Origin: Candidatus Binataceae bacterium
GTDB lineage: Bacteria > Desulfobacterota > Binatia > Binatales > Binataceae
Direction: 5' to 3'
DNA: 64,000 nt
Assembly: GCA_035650475.1 (NCBI GenBank)
Contig: DASRHP010000009.1
Coordinates: 110,545 to 174,544 of the forward strand
Numbering within the stretch: the stretch's first letter is position 1; the number at the start of each line of letters is the position of its first letter. Made by a program: the position numbers and the translations under genes. The notes beneath the pieces are model-generated. The model worked only from the letters and a program-made list of their open reading frames with translations, was not told where the DNA came from and ran no database searches. This document shows, piece after piece, positions 29,191 through 38,498 of the stretch.

Positions 29191-30798
29191 ATGGACACTT
29201 CGACTGACATCGCCCGCAACCAATTGATCTACGAGTTGGGCAACGCTTTCACCTCGCATCTGGGACTCGAGGAATTGATCCCGCTGGTCATCACCAAGTG
29301 CCGCGAGGTCCTCAACGCCGACGGCGTTTCGATCCTGTTGCTCGACGAAGCGCGCAACGAGCTGTACTTCCCCTATGTTTCGGAAGATGACCCTGCGGTG
29401 GCCGCGCGGCTGCGCGGCTTGCGCTTTCCGGCCGACCGCGGAGTGGCTGGCGCCGTGCTGGCCAGCGGCCGCGCTGAGAAAGTGGACGACCCGCAGAGCG
29501 ACCCGCGCTTCTATTCGGGTGTCGATCGCAAGACCGGGGTGACGACCAGATCGCTCCTGGCCGCGCCGTTGTTCGCCGGCCAAACCCGCCTGGGCGTAAT
29601 CGAGGCGGTCAACCATCGCGACGGTACTCCCTTCGGCAGCAGCGATCTCAGCCTGCTCGAAAAACTCGCGGAAAGCGTGGCCGTGGCGATTCACAACGCC
29701 CGCCGCTTCGGCGAGGTCAAGGAATCGGCTGAGCAGTTGCGCGTGCAGGTGGGCGCGCTGCGCCGCGACCTCGCCCGGCGCGACCGCTTCAACGAGATAG
29801 TCACCGCGAGCCCTTCGATGCTGGAGGTTTTCCGGCTGATGGAGAGCGCGGCGTTCTCATCGATCCCGGTCCTGCTCGAAGGCGAGACCGGCACCGGCAA
29901 GGAACTGGTCGCCCGCGCGATCCATCGCGCCAGCCCGCGCGCCGACGGCCCCTTCGTCGCGGTCAATTGCGCGGCGCTGCCCGAGGCGCTGCTCGAGAGC
30001 GAGCTGTTCGGTCATCGCCGCGGCGCCTTCACCGGCGCGGTTGACGATCAGCCGGGCCTGTTCCGCGCCGCCGCCGGCGGGGTCATCCTGCTCGACGAAA
30101 TCGGCGAGATGCCGCGTGCGATGCAGGCCAAGCTGCTGCGGGTGCTCCAGGAGAGCGAAGTCACGCCGATCGGGGACACCCGGCCGGTCAAGGTCAATGT
30201 GCGCGTGATTTCGGCCACCAACCGCGACCTCAGCGCAGCGCTGGGGAGCGGCGCGTTCCGTGAGGACCTCTACTACCGGCTCGCGGTCTTTCCGATCAAA
30301 CTGCCTCCGCTGCGCGAACGGCGCGAGGATATCCCGCTGCTCGCTGCTCGCTTCCTCGATGTAGCGGCCCAGCGGCATGCCAAAAACCTGCGCGGTTTCG
30401 CTCCGGGCGTGGTCGAGTTGCTCGCACGCGCCCCATGGCCGGGCAATGTGCGTGAGCTTCAGAACGAAATGGAGCGGGCGGCAGCGCTCGCCGCCGACGG
30501 CCAAGCCGTCGGTTTTGAGCATCTTTCGCCCGGCTTGCGCGCCGCCGCTGGCGCCGGCGCACCGGCGGCGCCGTCACCTCTCGGTTCACCGGTCAGGCCT
30601 CCCGCTCCGGTCAACGACGGCACGCTGCCGAGCGCGGGTGCGATTGCCTCGCTTGCGGAGGTGCGCGCGGCGGCTGAGCGGCAGTATATCGCCGAGATTC
30701 TCGGGCGACATGGCGGCAACGTCTCACACGCGGCCGCGGCACTCGGAGTTTCGCGGGTTGCCCTACAAAAGAAGATGAAAAGGTACAGTCTGCGCTAA
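29191..30798 (+). CDS. Sigma-54-dependent regulator with GAF sensor
   Basis: 535 residues. GAF domain about 15-175 ([19 protein letters not shown] are typical), AAA+ domain about 200-440 with Walker A GETGTGKE at 231-238, the sigma-54 contact loop GAFTGA at 278-283, Walker [10 protein letters not shown], and REDLYYRL and [10 protein letters not shown]. The C-terminal helix-turn-helix ([20 protein letters not shown]) is Fis-like. So it is a bacterial enhancer-binding protein sensing a small ligand. It stands upstream of the pilin-like cassette that has a sigma-54-type promoter; the ligand is unknown. Confidence 0.92.
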   Translation: MDTSTDIARNQLIYELGNAFTSHLGLEELIPLVITKCREVLNADGVSILLLDEARNELYFPYVSEDDPAVAARLRGLRFPADRGVAGAVLASGRAEKVDDPQSDPRFYSGVDRKTGVTTRSLLAAPLFAGQTRLGVIEAVNHRDGTPFGSSDLSLLEKLAESVAVAIHNARRFGEVKESAEQLRVQVGALRRDLARRDRFNEIVTASPSMLEVFRLMESAAFSSIPVLLEGETGTGKELVARAIHRASPRADGPFVAVNCAALPEALLESELFGHRRGAFTGAVDDQPGLFRAAAGGVILLDEIGEMPRAMQAKLLRVLQESEVTPIGDTRPVKVNVRVISATNRDLSAALGSGAFREDLYYRLAVFPIKLPPLRERREDIPLLAARFLDVAAQRHAKNLRGFAPGVVELLARAPWPGNVRELQNEMERAAALAADGQAVGFEHLSPGLRAAAGAGAPAAPSPLGSPVRPPAPVNDGTLPSAGAIASLAEVRAAAERQYIAEILGRHGGNVSHAAAALGVSRVALQKKMKRYSLR

Positions 30799-31598
30799 CC
30801 CTCGTTAGCACCAGCAGGTCGCACGGCTAAGCCGAAGCAGCATGCTTCCGACGAAAAAGCCGCTGAAATTATCGCTCCGCCTTTCGGCATCTCGCTTGCT
30901 TCGAGCCCCTTTCGTGCTGCTCACGACAGAGGCAATCAAAATGAATGCGCCGTCAATCGCGATCTTGGCCATTGGGATGGACGTTGCGGCGATTGCGGAG
31001 GTCGCCCTGTGGCTCGTTTCGGGTTGGACGCTCAGGGTCGCGAACACCAGCCAGGAGTTGCTAGAGCTGTTTGAAGATGAGGCTACGTTGCGTCGTGGCG
31101 GGCCGACGCTCTCGGCCTTTGACGCAGCGCACCACGGCGCAGGGATCTACAGCCATCACGCATCGACCGCGGCCGGCCGAACGGTGGCTGCCGCGCGGGT
31201 GCGTCGTCGGTGGGCGGACGCAGTGCCCGCCCAATGATATAGGCCAGTCCCCGAAGCACGGCCGAGCCGGGCACGTGGGTTGTCACTCCACAACCCCGTG
31301 TTCCGGCCGGCCGCGAGTCTTTTATATGCTATATCTAGATTTATACATCTTAATAATCATATAAAATTCCGATTGCATCCAATCTTTGCAGATCTACGGA
31401 AGCGGTCTCAATCGTTTCCATAGGACACGATTCGTTTCCGCTTGCTACGCATTCGTATCCTATCTCTGTAGCCTTGATTGAGCTTTAATTCCCAAATTAG
31501 GCCGTATCCATAAATAATCATCTCTGGTACGTCTTCTGCTTGTCTAAAAAGACGAACGGCTGCTTGGTTTCCCCAATTACAGGCAGCCCGAGCCTTAG
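30799..31598. other. 800-nt region without a convincing gene, A/T-rich in its second half
   Basis: From about 30800 to 31240 both strands have open frames (30842-31237 plus, 131 codons; 30805-31047 minus, 80 codons) with hydrophobic stretches but no motif, and neither has a clear ribosome-binding site. From about 31320 to 31598 the sequence is strongly A/T-rich (for example TTTATATGCTATATC), unlike the rest of the window, with no open frame. It includes a sigma-54-type promoter at 31524. It may be a regulatory region or an acquired remnant. Confidence 0.5.
31524..31540 (+). promoter_or_regulatory. Candidate sigma-54 (-24/-12) promoter of the TadE-like cassette
   Basis: Reads CTGGTACG TCTT CTGCT against the consensus YTGGCACG N4 TTGCW. 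The invariant GG and GC are present with exact spacing; two other positions differ. Transcription would begin near 31551, about 48 nt before the ATG at 31599. Two sigma-54 activator genes flank the cassette, which strengthens the assignment. Confidence 0.5.
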
Positions 31599-32054
31599 AT
31601 GAAGAAGCGGACCTACAAAACCCTACTGCAGAGCCTGCGGGGTTTCCGCTTCGCCTGCGGGCGGGCCCTGTGGTGCGCATCGCGCGGGCAGTCGGCCACC
31701 GAGATGGCGATGATGAGCCTGGTCGCTGCGGCCCTCATCGCTGTCGCGCTGCAGGGCGCAATCACGCTAAACCGCGGGATGGCGGTGCGGGAGCTCGCCT
31801 ATCAAGGTGCGCGTTATGCGGCAGCCAACCCGAATTATGACAGCTCGACCGTGATCAGCTACATCCGGCGGTCGGTGCCGTCGGCGCTCGCCAACGGCGA
31901 GCTCGACGTCACGATGAGCCCTAGCTCCGCTCCGCGGTCACAAGGTTCGGCGGTGTCGATCACGATCGCGTTTACCGGCTCGACGGTGGCGATTCCGTCG
32001 GTCATTTCGTTTCCGGCAACAGTCAGTGCGACTGACATTGCGATGAGTGAGTAA
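31599..32054 (+). CDS. TadE-like minor pilin (pseudopilin)
   Basis: 151 residues. A basic leader of 30 residues ends in RG, then QSATEMAMMSLVAAALIAVALQGA: Gly30 at -1 and Glu35 at +5 before the hydrophobic helix, the prepilin-peptidase pattern of type IV/Flp and TadE pseudopilins. AVRELAYQGARYAAAN after the helix is typical of TadE-like proteins; the C-terminus looks beta-rich. No tadA, cpaB or tadV gene is near, so it depends on secretion parts elsewhere, or has another role. Confidence 0.75.
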   Translation: MKKRTYKTLLQSLRGFRFACGRALWCASRGQSATEMAMMSLVAAALIAVALQGAITLNRGMAVRELAYQGARYAAANPNYDSSTVISYIRRSVPSALANGELDVTMSPSSAPRSQGSAVSITIAFTGSTVAIPSVISFPATVSATDIAMSE

Positions 32055-32084
32055 CGGGATTCTGAGGTTAGGAGGAGCGAATCT

Positions 32085-32429
32085 ATGAACCCCCTGCACG
32101 ACGTCAACATTCTGTTCAGCAGCCTGATCTTCGGCAACGCGGTGGCGATGTACCTTGCCGCGCTCGCGATCGCGGACCGCCTGCACAAGCGGGCGTATTC
32201 CCGGCGTCTAGCCAACCTGCCTCCGTCCGCCCTGCAGCAGGAGCGTAGCAAGGGCGCGGGCGCTTCGCTTAAGCCGCAGACCACGATTTTCCGCAGCCGC
32301 AGCAAGGTGCTGTCAGCGAGACTCTCGCTGGAAAGCGCCTTCAGCTCGCCGCGCTCGGCGGCGGTCACGCAGCTCGCGCGCTCGCAGAGCTTTGCGTCGC
32401 GTCCGCGCCTGTTTAACGAAGCCGCCTGA
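32085..32429 (+). CDS. Small membrane protein between TadE-like and TadG-like genes
   Basis: 114 residues, with a strong AGGAGG 8-9 nt before the ATG at 32085. One membrane helix (about 8-30, ILFSSLIFGNAVAMYLAALA), a basic segment (DRLHKRAYSRR), then a Ser/Ala/Arg-rich tail with no family recognised. Placement 30 nt after the TadE-like gene and 41 nt before the TadG-like gene suggests a dedicated part of this cassette. Confidence 0.65.
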   Translation: MNPLHDVNILFSSLIFGNAVAMYLAALAIADRLHKRAYSRRLANLPPSALQQERSKGAGASLKPQTTIFRSRSKVLSARLSLESAFSSPRSAAVTQLARSQSFASRPRLFNEAA

Positions 32430-32470
32430 CATTCGGCCGGGAAGAGCAAGCTTCGCCGGAAGGCGCTCCG

Positions 32471-33409
32471 ATGAAAGCAACACGCCAGAGGCTGCGCGCG
32501 ATGGCCAGGGGACAGGCAATGTTCCTGATCACGGCGGCCCTGCCGGCCATCATCGGTTCGCTGACTCTCGTCCTCGATGTCGGCGACTTCTACTACAACC
32601 AGACAGGTCTGCAGACGGCGGCGGACACCGCGGTCCTGGCGGGCGCGACCTTTCTGCCGGCCGACGCCGCAGCGGCCGAATCGGCCGCGCGCGATTATGT
32701 CACCCGCAACGGCGTCAAGTCGGACGAAATAACGTCGGTGTCGGTGGCCTCCGGCAACAAATCGATCAGCATGAGCGTGGCGCGCACGATGCCGTGCTAC
32801 TTCTGCGTGCTGCTCGGGATGGCCAACGCCGACGCCCGCTCGGCGGTCACGCTGCATGCCAGCGCAACGGCCGCCGCCCAGGCGGTGCGCTCCGCAAACG
32901 GCGCGGTTCCGCTCGGCGTCGACTACCAGACCAGCTACACCTACGGGACCCAGATGGTGCTCAAGAGCGGCCAGGTCGGTCCCGGCAACTGGGGCCCGCT
33001 GGCCTTTGGCGGCACCGGCGCCTCGAATTACCAGTCCAATGTTCAGAACGGCTACTCGGGTGCGGTGAGCATCGGCGACATGGTCCAGACCGAACCCGGC
33101 AACATCGTCGGCCCCACCCGCACCGCGGTCCAGTACCGCCTCAGCATGGGGCAGAATCAATATTCCACCGGCACTTTCCAGAGCCACGATCCCAACGATC
33201 CGCGGATCATGCTGATCCCGCTGATGGACTTTGCGGGTGCCAACGGCCGGTCGTCAGTGCAGGTGATGGGCTTTGCGGTGGTGTGGGTCTCCTCGATCGA
33301 CTCCAACGGTGCGATCACCTGCTACTTCATCCAGCAGTCGGTCCCCAGCGCGAAGCCCGACAGCAGCTTGACCTCGGGCGGCGCTACGACGCCCACCCTT
33401 ATTGGTTGA
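32471..33409 (+). CDS. TadG-like pilus-assembly protein
   Basis: 312 residues. ARGQAMFLITAALPAIIGSLTLVLDVGDFYY is the membrane anchor, and GLQTAADTAVLAGAT is the hallmark of the TadG/Flp-assembly N-terminus. The periplasmic part carries a C-x2-C (PCYFCVLLG) and a long beta-rich C-terminal region. No von Willebrand A domain is seen, so it is a short TadG form. Third gene of the putative sigma-54 cassette; GGAAGG precedes the ATG. Confidence 0.75.
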   Translation: MKATRQRLRAMARGQAMFLITAALPAIIGSLTLVLDVGDFYYNQTGLQTAADTAVLAGATFLPADAAAAESAARDYVTRNGVKSDEITSVSVASGNKSISMSVARTMPCYFCVLLGMANADARSAVTLHASATAAAQAVRSANGAVPLGVDYQTSYTYGTQMVLKSGQVGPGNWGPLAFGGTGASNYQSNVQNGYSGAVSIGDMVQTEPGNIVGPTRTAVQYRLSMGQNQYSTGTFQSHDPNDPRIMLIPLMDFAGANGRSSVQVMGFAVVWVSSIDSNGAITCYFIQQSVPSAKPDSSLTSGGATTPTLIG

Positions 33410-33583
33410 CGGTTCGTTCAGGCGAGAGCGCTTCGCGCGCGCGAATATTCGCCAGCCCAGCCGCAGACCAGCACTCGAGGCCCGCGCTAAACTAAAGGCG
33501 CGGCCCCGGCCACGGCGCCCCGTGAGGGACGGCCGACAGCCGGCGTCTGTATGAGTGAAAAGGACAGCCCGGCGAGCCGCCGC

Positions 33584-35158
33584 TCAACCGATTTTGGCGG
33601 CCAACGGGGGCGAGAGGAGGTGTTCGCGATTGGCGCGCCGGTTGCCCGTCTTGAGCCCATAGCGGGCCAGGCGCGCATACAGCTTCTTGCGCGAGATGTG
33701 CAGGAGTTCCGCCGCGAGCGTCTTGTTGTTGCCAGCGATGCGCAGCGTGCGCACGATGAGCTCGCGCTCGGTTTCCTCGAAGGTCGTGGGCGGGCGGGAT
33801 TCGCCGGCGACCGCAACTTCGCTGGCTTGTGCAACGCCTTCGCCCGCGAAGAAGGCCGGCTCGTTGTCGCGGATCGCCGCCGGCAGGTCGTCGAGCCCGA
33901 TCCGCTCGCCGCGGCCGAAGGTGATCGCGCTTTCGATGGCGTTGGACAGCTCGCGCACGTTGCCCGGCCACGAGTACCGCAGCAGCGCGGCCATCGCCTC
34001 CGCGTCGATCCCGCTGACCGCGGTCGGCCGCGCGGCGCGCGCGTTGAACAGGCGGACGAAATGGTTCGCTAGCGGAGGGATGTCCTCGCAGCGCTCGCGC
34101 AGCGGCGGAATCTCAATCACGCTCGCCTGCAGGCGGTAATAGAGGTCCTGCCGAATCAGCCCCATCCGGACTGCCGCGTCGGGCCGTCGATTGGTCGACG
34201 CGATGAGCCGCACGTCAACCGGAATTTCAGTCGTCGAGCCGACCGGACGCACGCTGCGCTCCTGCAGGACGCGCAGCAGCTTGCTCTGCGTCTCCAGGCT
34301 CATCTCGGTGACTTCATCGAGTAGCAGCGTGCCGCCGTCGGCCGAGCGAAATAGTCCCGGATGGTCGAGGTTGGCGCCGCTGAAGGCGCCGCGCCGGTGG
34401 CCAAACAGTTCGCTCTCGATCAGGTCGCGCGGGATAGCCGGGCAGTTGACCGCCACGAAAGGCGCGCCCGCTCGCATCCCGGCTTCGTGAATCGCACGCG
34501 CCACCAGCTCCTTGCCAGTTCCGCTCTCGCCGACCAGAAGCACTGTGCCCCGCGTGCGAGCCGCGGCGGCGATCCGGTCGAAGATGCGTCGCATCGCGGC
34601 GCTCCTGCCGACCAGGCCGTAAAACTCCGCGCCTTTGCCTTTATTCGCTGACTGCTGCGCCCGCGTCTCATCCTGTGCGTGCTGGGAGCGCGCGCGGAAG
34701 TAGGCCTCGGCCAAAAGCGCAGCACGAATCTGAGTCAGGCTGTCCAGGAGCCTGTAGCGCTCGGGCGAAAGCTCGTCGGCGCAGACCGACGAGATGCTCT
34801 GCTTGCACAGATGCAGCGTGAGGGTGACTTCGGCAAACGGCACTCCGGCGCAGGCCAGCCGTTCGCTCAACTCTTCGATGCTGGCGGCGAAATGGTCGAA
34901 GCGATTATCCAGGACCGACCGCATGGCGGACCTGAGGTAGGGCGAGAAGATAGCGGAAAACTGCGTTTGTGTGAGTCGTCGCGATCGGCCGAGCTTCAGG
35001 CAGCAGAGCTCATACCAGTGGTTGACGATCGCGTCGCATCGCGTCGCGATTGCCGAAGCCAGAGTATGTAGCTCCTCCCGCTGGTATTCCCAGAGTGCTC
35101 GCAGGCAAGGTTCGCGGTCGACCGCGTCCCCGGACAAGTCAGGAATCACATCACCCAT
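33584..35158 (-). CDS. Sigma-54-dependent regulator with RsbRD-like sensor and GAFSGA loop
   Basis: 524 residues. The N-terminal helical domain (about 20-158, IVNHWYELCC ... LTLHLCKQSI) resembles RsbRD N-terminal/globin-like sensor regions. AAA+ follows with Walker A GESGTGKE at 210-217, a sigma-54 loop that reads GAFSGA (257-262) instead of GAFTGA, Walker B TLLLDEVTE, LIRQDLYYRL and WPGNVREL. A Fis-type HTH (NKTLAAELLHISRKKLYARL) ends it. GGGAGGAG 4 nt before the ATG at 35158 fixes the start. Its own promoter looks sigma-54 dependent. Confidence 0.9.
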   Translation of the reverse strand: MGDVIPDLSGDAVDREPCLRALWEYQREELHTLASAIATRCDAIVNHWYELCCLKLGRSRRLTQTQFSAIFSPYLRSAMRSVLDNRFDHFAASIEELSERLACAGVPFAEVTLTLHLCKQSISSVCADELSPERYRLLDSLTQIRAALLAEAYFRARSQHAQDETRAQQSANKGKGAEFYGLVGRSAAMRRIFDRIAAAARTRGTVLLVGESGTGKELVARAIHEAGMRAGAPFVAVNCPAIPRDLIESELFGHRRGAFSGANLDHPGLFRSADGGTLLLDEVTEMSLETQSKLLRVLQERSVRPVGSTTEIPVDVRLIASTNRRPDAAVRMGLIRQDLYYRLQASVIEIPPLRERCEDIPPLANHFVRLFNARAARPTAVSGIDAEAMAALLRYSWPGNVRELSNAIESAITFGRGERIGLDDLPAAIRDNEPAFFAGEGVAQASEVAVAGESRPPTTFEETERELIVRTLRIAGNNKTLAAELLHISRKKLYARLARYGLKTGNRRANREHLLSPPLAAKIG

Positions 35159-35528
35159 GATCTCCTCCCTGCGACAACCCACACTGGCCATCGAAGCGGC
35201 TCGTTGGCCGCTGTGAAAGGCATTTTCCGTGCCAAATCGGTGATTTACGTTTTAAAGATTCCGTAAGAAGGAGATTAGCTAAATTAGATGAAAGATCAGA
35301 CAGTGAAGAAATAGAGCTAAGCGTAGCGTTTATGCAACGCCTAAACCGCGAATCTATCGCTAATTAGTTCAGATTAAAGCTTCCGCGCCCCTGATTCCTC
35401 ACCCCAGGACCGCCCTTCCAAAACAGCCTCGCTCCCGACTTGGCTCACGTCCGCCTCGGCGCGCCCGCCGCTTTGCGATCGCGAATCGATCCTCAGTAAA
35501 GTTGCGCTGCCCAGGGAGGCGCGCCGCC
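35159..35528. other. Divergent intergenic region, A/T-rich
   Basis: 370 nt between the regulator and the MetE-like gene. It holds the minus-strand sigma-54-type promoter at 35219-35235 and is A/T-rich from about 35230 to 35380. A short hairpin GCGTT-TATGC-AACGC is near 35327. No open frame or RNA gene was found. The MetE-like gene must have its promoter here too, but I cannot place it. Confidence 0.5.
35219..35235 (-). promoter_or_regulatory. Sigma-54 (-24/-12) promoter of the RsbRD-like regulator
   Basis: On the minus strand the sequence is TTGGCACG GAAA ATGCC. The -24 element TGGCACG is perfect and the -12 element ATGC keeps the invariant GC with exact 4-nt spacing. Transcription would start near 35208, about 50 nt before the ATG at 35158. 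This would let the activator gene be controlled by sigma-54, perhaps by itself. Confidence 0.65.
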
Positions 35529-36641
35529 ATGTCAGTACTCTATCGCGCGGAAGTGATCGGCTCGATGTTGCGGCCGGGGTATCTCAAGGCCGCGCGCAAA
35601 CAGATGGAGTCCGGCCGGCTTCGCGTGCGCGAATTCAAGCGCCTCGAGGACCGCGCGGTGGACGAGGCGATCGCGCTCCAGGAGCGCTGCGGCGTCGACG
35701 TCGTTACCGACGGCGAGATGCGGCGCACGCACTTCATCGCGCCGCTGACCGACGTTATCACCGGGGTCAAGCCGATCCCCGCCTTCACGCGGACGTGGCG
35801 GCGGCCGCACGAGCAGGACCGGCCCGCCGAGGAAGTCCAAATCCAGGTCCAGTACGCAGTGGTGGATCGGATCCGGCGCACGCGCTCGCTTACCGCCGAG
35901 GAGTTCGCCTACGCCCGCGGGCGCGCCACCCGACCGCTTAAGGTCACGCTGCCAAGCCCGTTGATGATGACGCTGCGATGGTCGCCGCAGTACTCGCGCG
36001 ACGCTTATCCCGACCCCTTCGATCTCTTCGCCGACGCCGCCGAAATCGTCCGCCAGGAGGCCCAGGAGCTGGCCGCGCTCGGCTGCGAGTACATCCAGAT
36101 CGACGCGCCCGAGCTCGGCATGCTGTGCGATCCGGAGCGCCGGCGCGAGGACTTCGCCGAGCGCGGGATGGATCCCGACCGGCTGCTCAGCGAAGGGATG
36201 GATCTAATCAATTCGGTAGCCCGGGTTCCGGGCGTCACGTTCGGACTCCATCTATGCCGCGGCAACAACCGCGGCTACTACGTTGGCGAGGGCGGTTATG
36301 AGGCGATCGCGTCGCAGGTTTTCAAGCGCGCTGGCAACTTCGCCCATTGGCTGCTCGAATTCGACGATTGGCGCTCGGGCTCCTTCGCACCCCTGCGCGA
36401 AGTGCCTTCCGACAAGGGCGTGGTGCTCGGTCTGATCTCGACCAAGCGTGCCGAGCTGGAGCCGGCCGACGCGATCGTGCGGCGCATCGAAGAGGCCAGC
36501 CGCTTCGTCGGGCGCGAGCGGCTCGCGCTCTCAACCCAATGCGGCTTCGGCACGGTATGGGAGGGCAATCCGATTTCCGAATCGGCGCAGGAAGGCAAGC
36601 TGCGCCTGGTCGCCGAGATCGCGCATCGCGTGTGGTCCTAG
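35529..36641 (+). CDS. MetE C-terminal-like (cobalamin-independent methionine synthase family) protein
   Basis: 370 residues of the UROD/MetE TIM-barrel family. Features are VVTDGEMRR, YIQIDAPELG, GLHLCRGNNRGYY and STQCGFGTV; the His/Cys of HLC and the later Cys match Zn ligands of MetE that activate homocysteine or another thiol. It lacks the MetE N-terminal half, so it is one of the short MetE-like methyltransferases, often of unknown substrate. GGGAGG precedes the ATG at 35529. Single gene. Confidence 0.85.
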   Translation: MSVLYRAEVIGSMLRPGYLKAARKQMESGRLRVREFKRLEDRAVDEAIALQERCGVDVVTDGEMRRTHFIAPLTDVITGVKPIPAFTRTWRRPHEQDRPAEEVQIQVQYAVVDRIRRTRSLTAEEFAYARGRATRPLKVTLPSPLMMTLRWSPQYSRDAYPDPFDLFADAAEIVRQEAQELAALGCEYIQIDAPELGMLCDPERRREDFAERGMDPDRLLSEGMDLINSVARVPGVTFGLHLCRGNNRGYYVGEGGYEAIASQVFKRAGNFAHWLLEFDDWRSGSFAPLREVPSDKGVVLGLISTKRAELEPADAIVRRIEEASRFVGRERLALSTQCGFGTVWEGNPISESAQEGKLRLVAEIAHRVWS

Positions 36642-36738
36642 CCCAAACGGTCTGCGAATGATTCTCGTGCGGGTGCCAGTCCGCGGCGCGCGCGGCCCGC
36701 TCGACACGCTCAAAAAACTGTGGCCTTGATCGTGGCTT

Positions 36739-38427
36739 ATGCGTCGCAGCCTCAGCATGCCACTGTTGCCGATCCTGATCGCGCTTGCACTCGCGCTGCT
36801 CGCTCCGCTGCGCGCGCAGCCACTCGCGGCCGGCGCGCCGACGGGGGTTCGAGCGGCGGCGCAGGACGAGCTGCGCGCGTTGCTCGAGTCGGGCGCGCTT
36901 GCTGACCTGCGCTGGCCCAACTTCACCGACGTTCGCGACGACGCGGGCAGGTTCTACGCGGCCGGCGGCTATTCCCTGGCATGGATGAGCGGCGGGCGGC
37001 CGACTCCGCAGGCGCTTGCGATGGTCGCGCTCTTCAAGCAGGCTGCGCTCAAGGGACTTAATCCGGAAGACTACGACGCCTCGCGATGGGACGCGCGGAC
37101 AGCCCGGCTGGGGCGGCCGGAGGGAACCGACGGCGCACATTTCGATTTGGCGCTGACGGTGTGCGCGATGCGCTACATCGCAGCGCTGCGCATCGGGCGG
37201 GTAAATCCGCGCCACTTCAGGTTCGGCCCGGTCGGGCCCAAGCATGACGACCTGCCCCATCTGCTGCGCAACTCGATCCTCAACGCGCCGGATGTCGGCG
37301 CGGCGCTCGCGATGGTCGAGCCGCGATACGCCGGTTACCGGCGCGCGGAGGCGGCGCTCGCAACGTACATGAAGCTCGCGCAGGAGGGCGACGCGCCGCC
37401 GATTCCGATTCCCGCAAAACCGGTCCGCCCGGGCGACTCGTATCCTGCGCTGGCGCGCCTCGTAGGGCGCCTGCGCCAGCTCGGCGACCTGTCTCCAGCC
37501 GGCGCCGCGGCCGCGCCTGCCGCAGCGTACGACGGCGAAGTGGTGGCCGCGGTGAGACATTTCCAGCGCCGCCACGGTCTCGATGTTGACGGCCTGCTCG
37601 GCCCGCATACCGCGGCCGAGCTGGACAAGCCGCTCAGCCTGCGCGTGCGCCAGCTGCAATACACGCTGGAGCGCTACCGATGGATTCCACGCAGCTTTCC
37701 GCAGCCCCCGATCGTGGTCAACATCCCGGAGTTCCGGCTGCGCACGATGCGTCGGCAGCCGGCCTATTTCCTGTCGATGAAGGTGGTGGTCGGCAAGGCC
37801 TACGGCCATCACACGCCCGTGTTCGCCGACTACATGCGCTACTTGATCTTCCGTCCGTACTGGAACGTGCCGCTGTCGATCCAGCGTGCCGAGTTGGTGG
37901 CGAAAATCAGGAGCGACCCCGATTACCTCGCCGAGCACGATTACGAAGTGATCGACGGCGACGGACAGGTAATCACCGATGGTCCGGTTGACGGCGATAT
38001 TCTCAGCGCGCTGCGCTCGGGCACGCTCAGGATTCGCCAGAAGCCGGGGCCCGAAAACTCGCTCGGCCTGGTCAAGTTCATTTTCCCCAACAATTACAAC
38101 GTCTATCTGCACGGCACCCCGGCGACCGAACTGTTCGAGCACGCGCGGCGCGACTTCAGCCACGGATGTATTCGGGTCGAGCATCCGGCGGCGCTCGCCG
38201 CATGGGTCCTGCGCGACCGTCCAGAGTGGAGCGAGGCGCGGATCCGCGCTGCGATGAACGGCGCGCAGACCTTGCAGGTGAACCTCACCAAGCCGATCCC
38301 GGTGCTCATCCTCTACAGCACGGCGGTCGTCGAGCCCGGCGGCGAAGTCCACTTCTTCGACGACATCTACGGCTACGACGACGACCTCGAACGCGCGCTG
38401 GCGACCGGCTATCCGTATCCGGGCTGA
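36739..38427 (+). CDS. YcbB-type L,D-transpeptidase
   Basis: 562 residues, a periplasmic enzyme that cross-links or modifies peptidoglycan. A hydrophobic signal peptide (about 8-26, LPILIALALALLAPL) is followed by the scaffold domain, a peptidoglycan-binding repeat near 264-297 (VVAAVRHFQRRHGLDVDG) and the catalytic YkuD domain. Catalytic Cys477 lies in FSHGCIRV, with the His in LHGTP upstream. The arrangement matches E. coli YcbB/LdtD. No gene near it is obviously cell-wall related. Confidence 0.92.
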   Translation: MRRSLSMPLLPILIALALALLAPLRAQPLAAGAPTGVRAAAQDELRALLESGALADLRWPNFTDVRDDAGRFYAAGGYSLAWMSGGRPTPQALAMVALFKQAALKGLNPEDYDASRWDARTARLGRPEGTDGAHFDLALTVCAMRYIAALRIGRVNPRHFRFGPVGPKHDDLPHLLRNSILNAPDVGAALAMVEPRYAGYRRAEAALATYMKLAQEGDAPPIPIPAKPVRPGDSYPALARLVGRLRQLGDLSPAGAAAAPAAAYDGEVVAAVRHFQRRHGLDVDGLLGPHTAAELDKPLSLRVRQLQYTLERYRWIPRSFPQPPIVVNIPEFRLRTMRRQPAYFLSMKVVVGKAYGHHTPVFADYMRYLIFRPYWNVPLSIQRAELVAKIRSDPDYLAEHDYEVIDGDGQVITDGPVDGDILSALRSGTLRIRQKPGPENSLGLVKFIFPNNYNVYLHGTPATELFEHARRDFSHGCIRVEHPAALAAWVLRDRPEWSEARIRAAMNGAQTLQVNLTKPIPVLILYSTAVVEPGGEVHFFDDIYGYDDDLERALATGYPYPG

Positions 38428-38498
38428 AGCCCGCGCCGCACGCGGGACACAAGCCGCGCTTGCCCCCAGCGCGGGGCGTTGGCTAGCCTGCTTGGGTC

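Noticed and set aside
30805..31237. Open frames on both strands after the GAF regulator (131 and 80 codons)
   Set aside because: No recognisable domain, no clear ribosome-binding site and both strands equally open; cannot choose a real gene.
31269..31283. GGGCACG-TGGG-TTGT, a sigma-54-like site
   Set aside because: The invariant C of the -12 GC is T, and it lies more than 300 nt before the cassette; the site at 31524 fits better.
31408..31680. 90-codon minus-strand frame across the A/T-rich island
   Set aside because: Its start lies inside the TadE-like gene on the opposite strand and the product has no fold signal.
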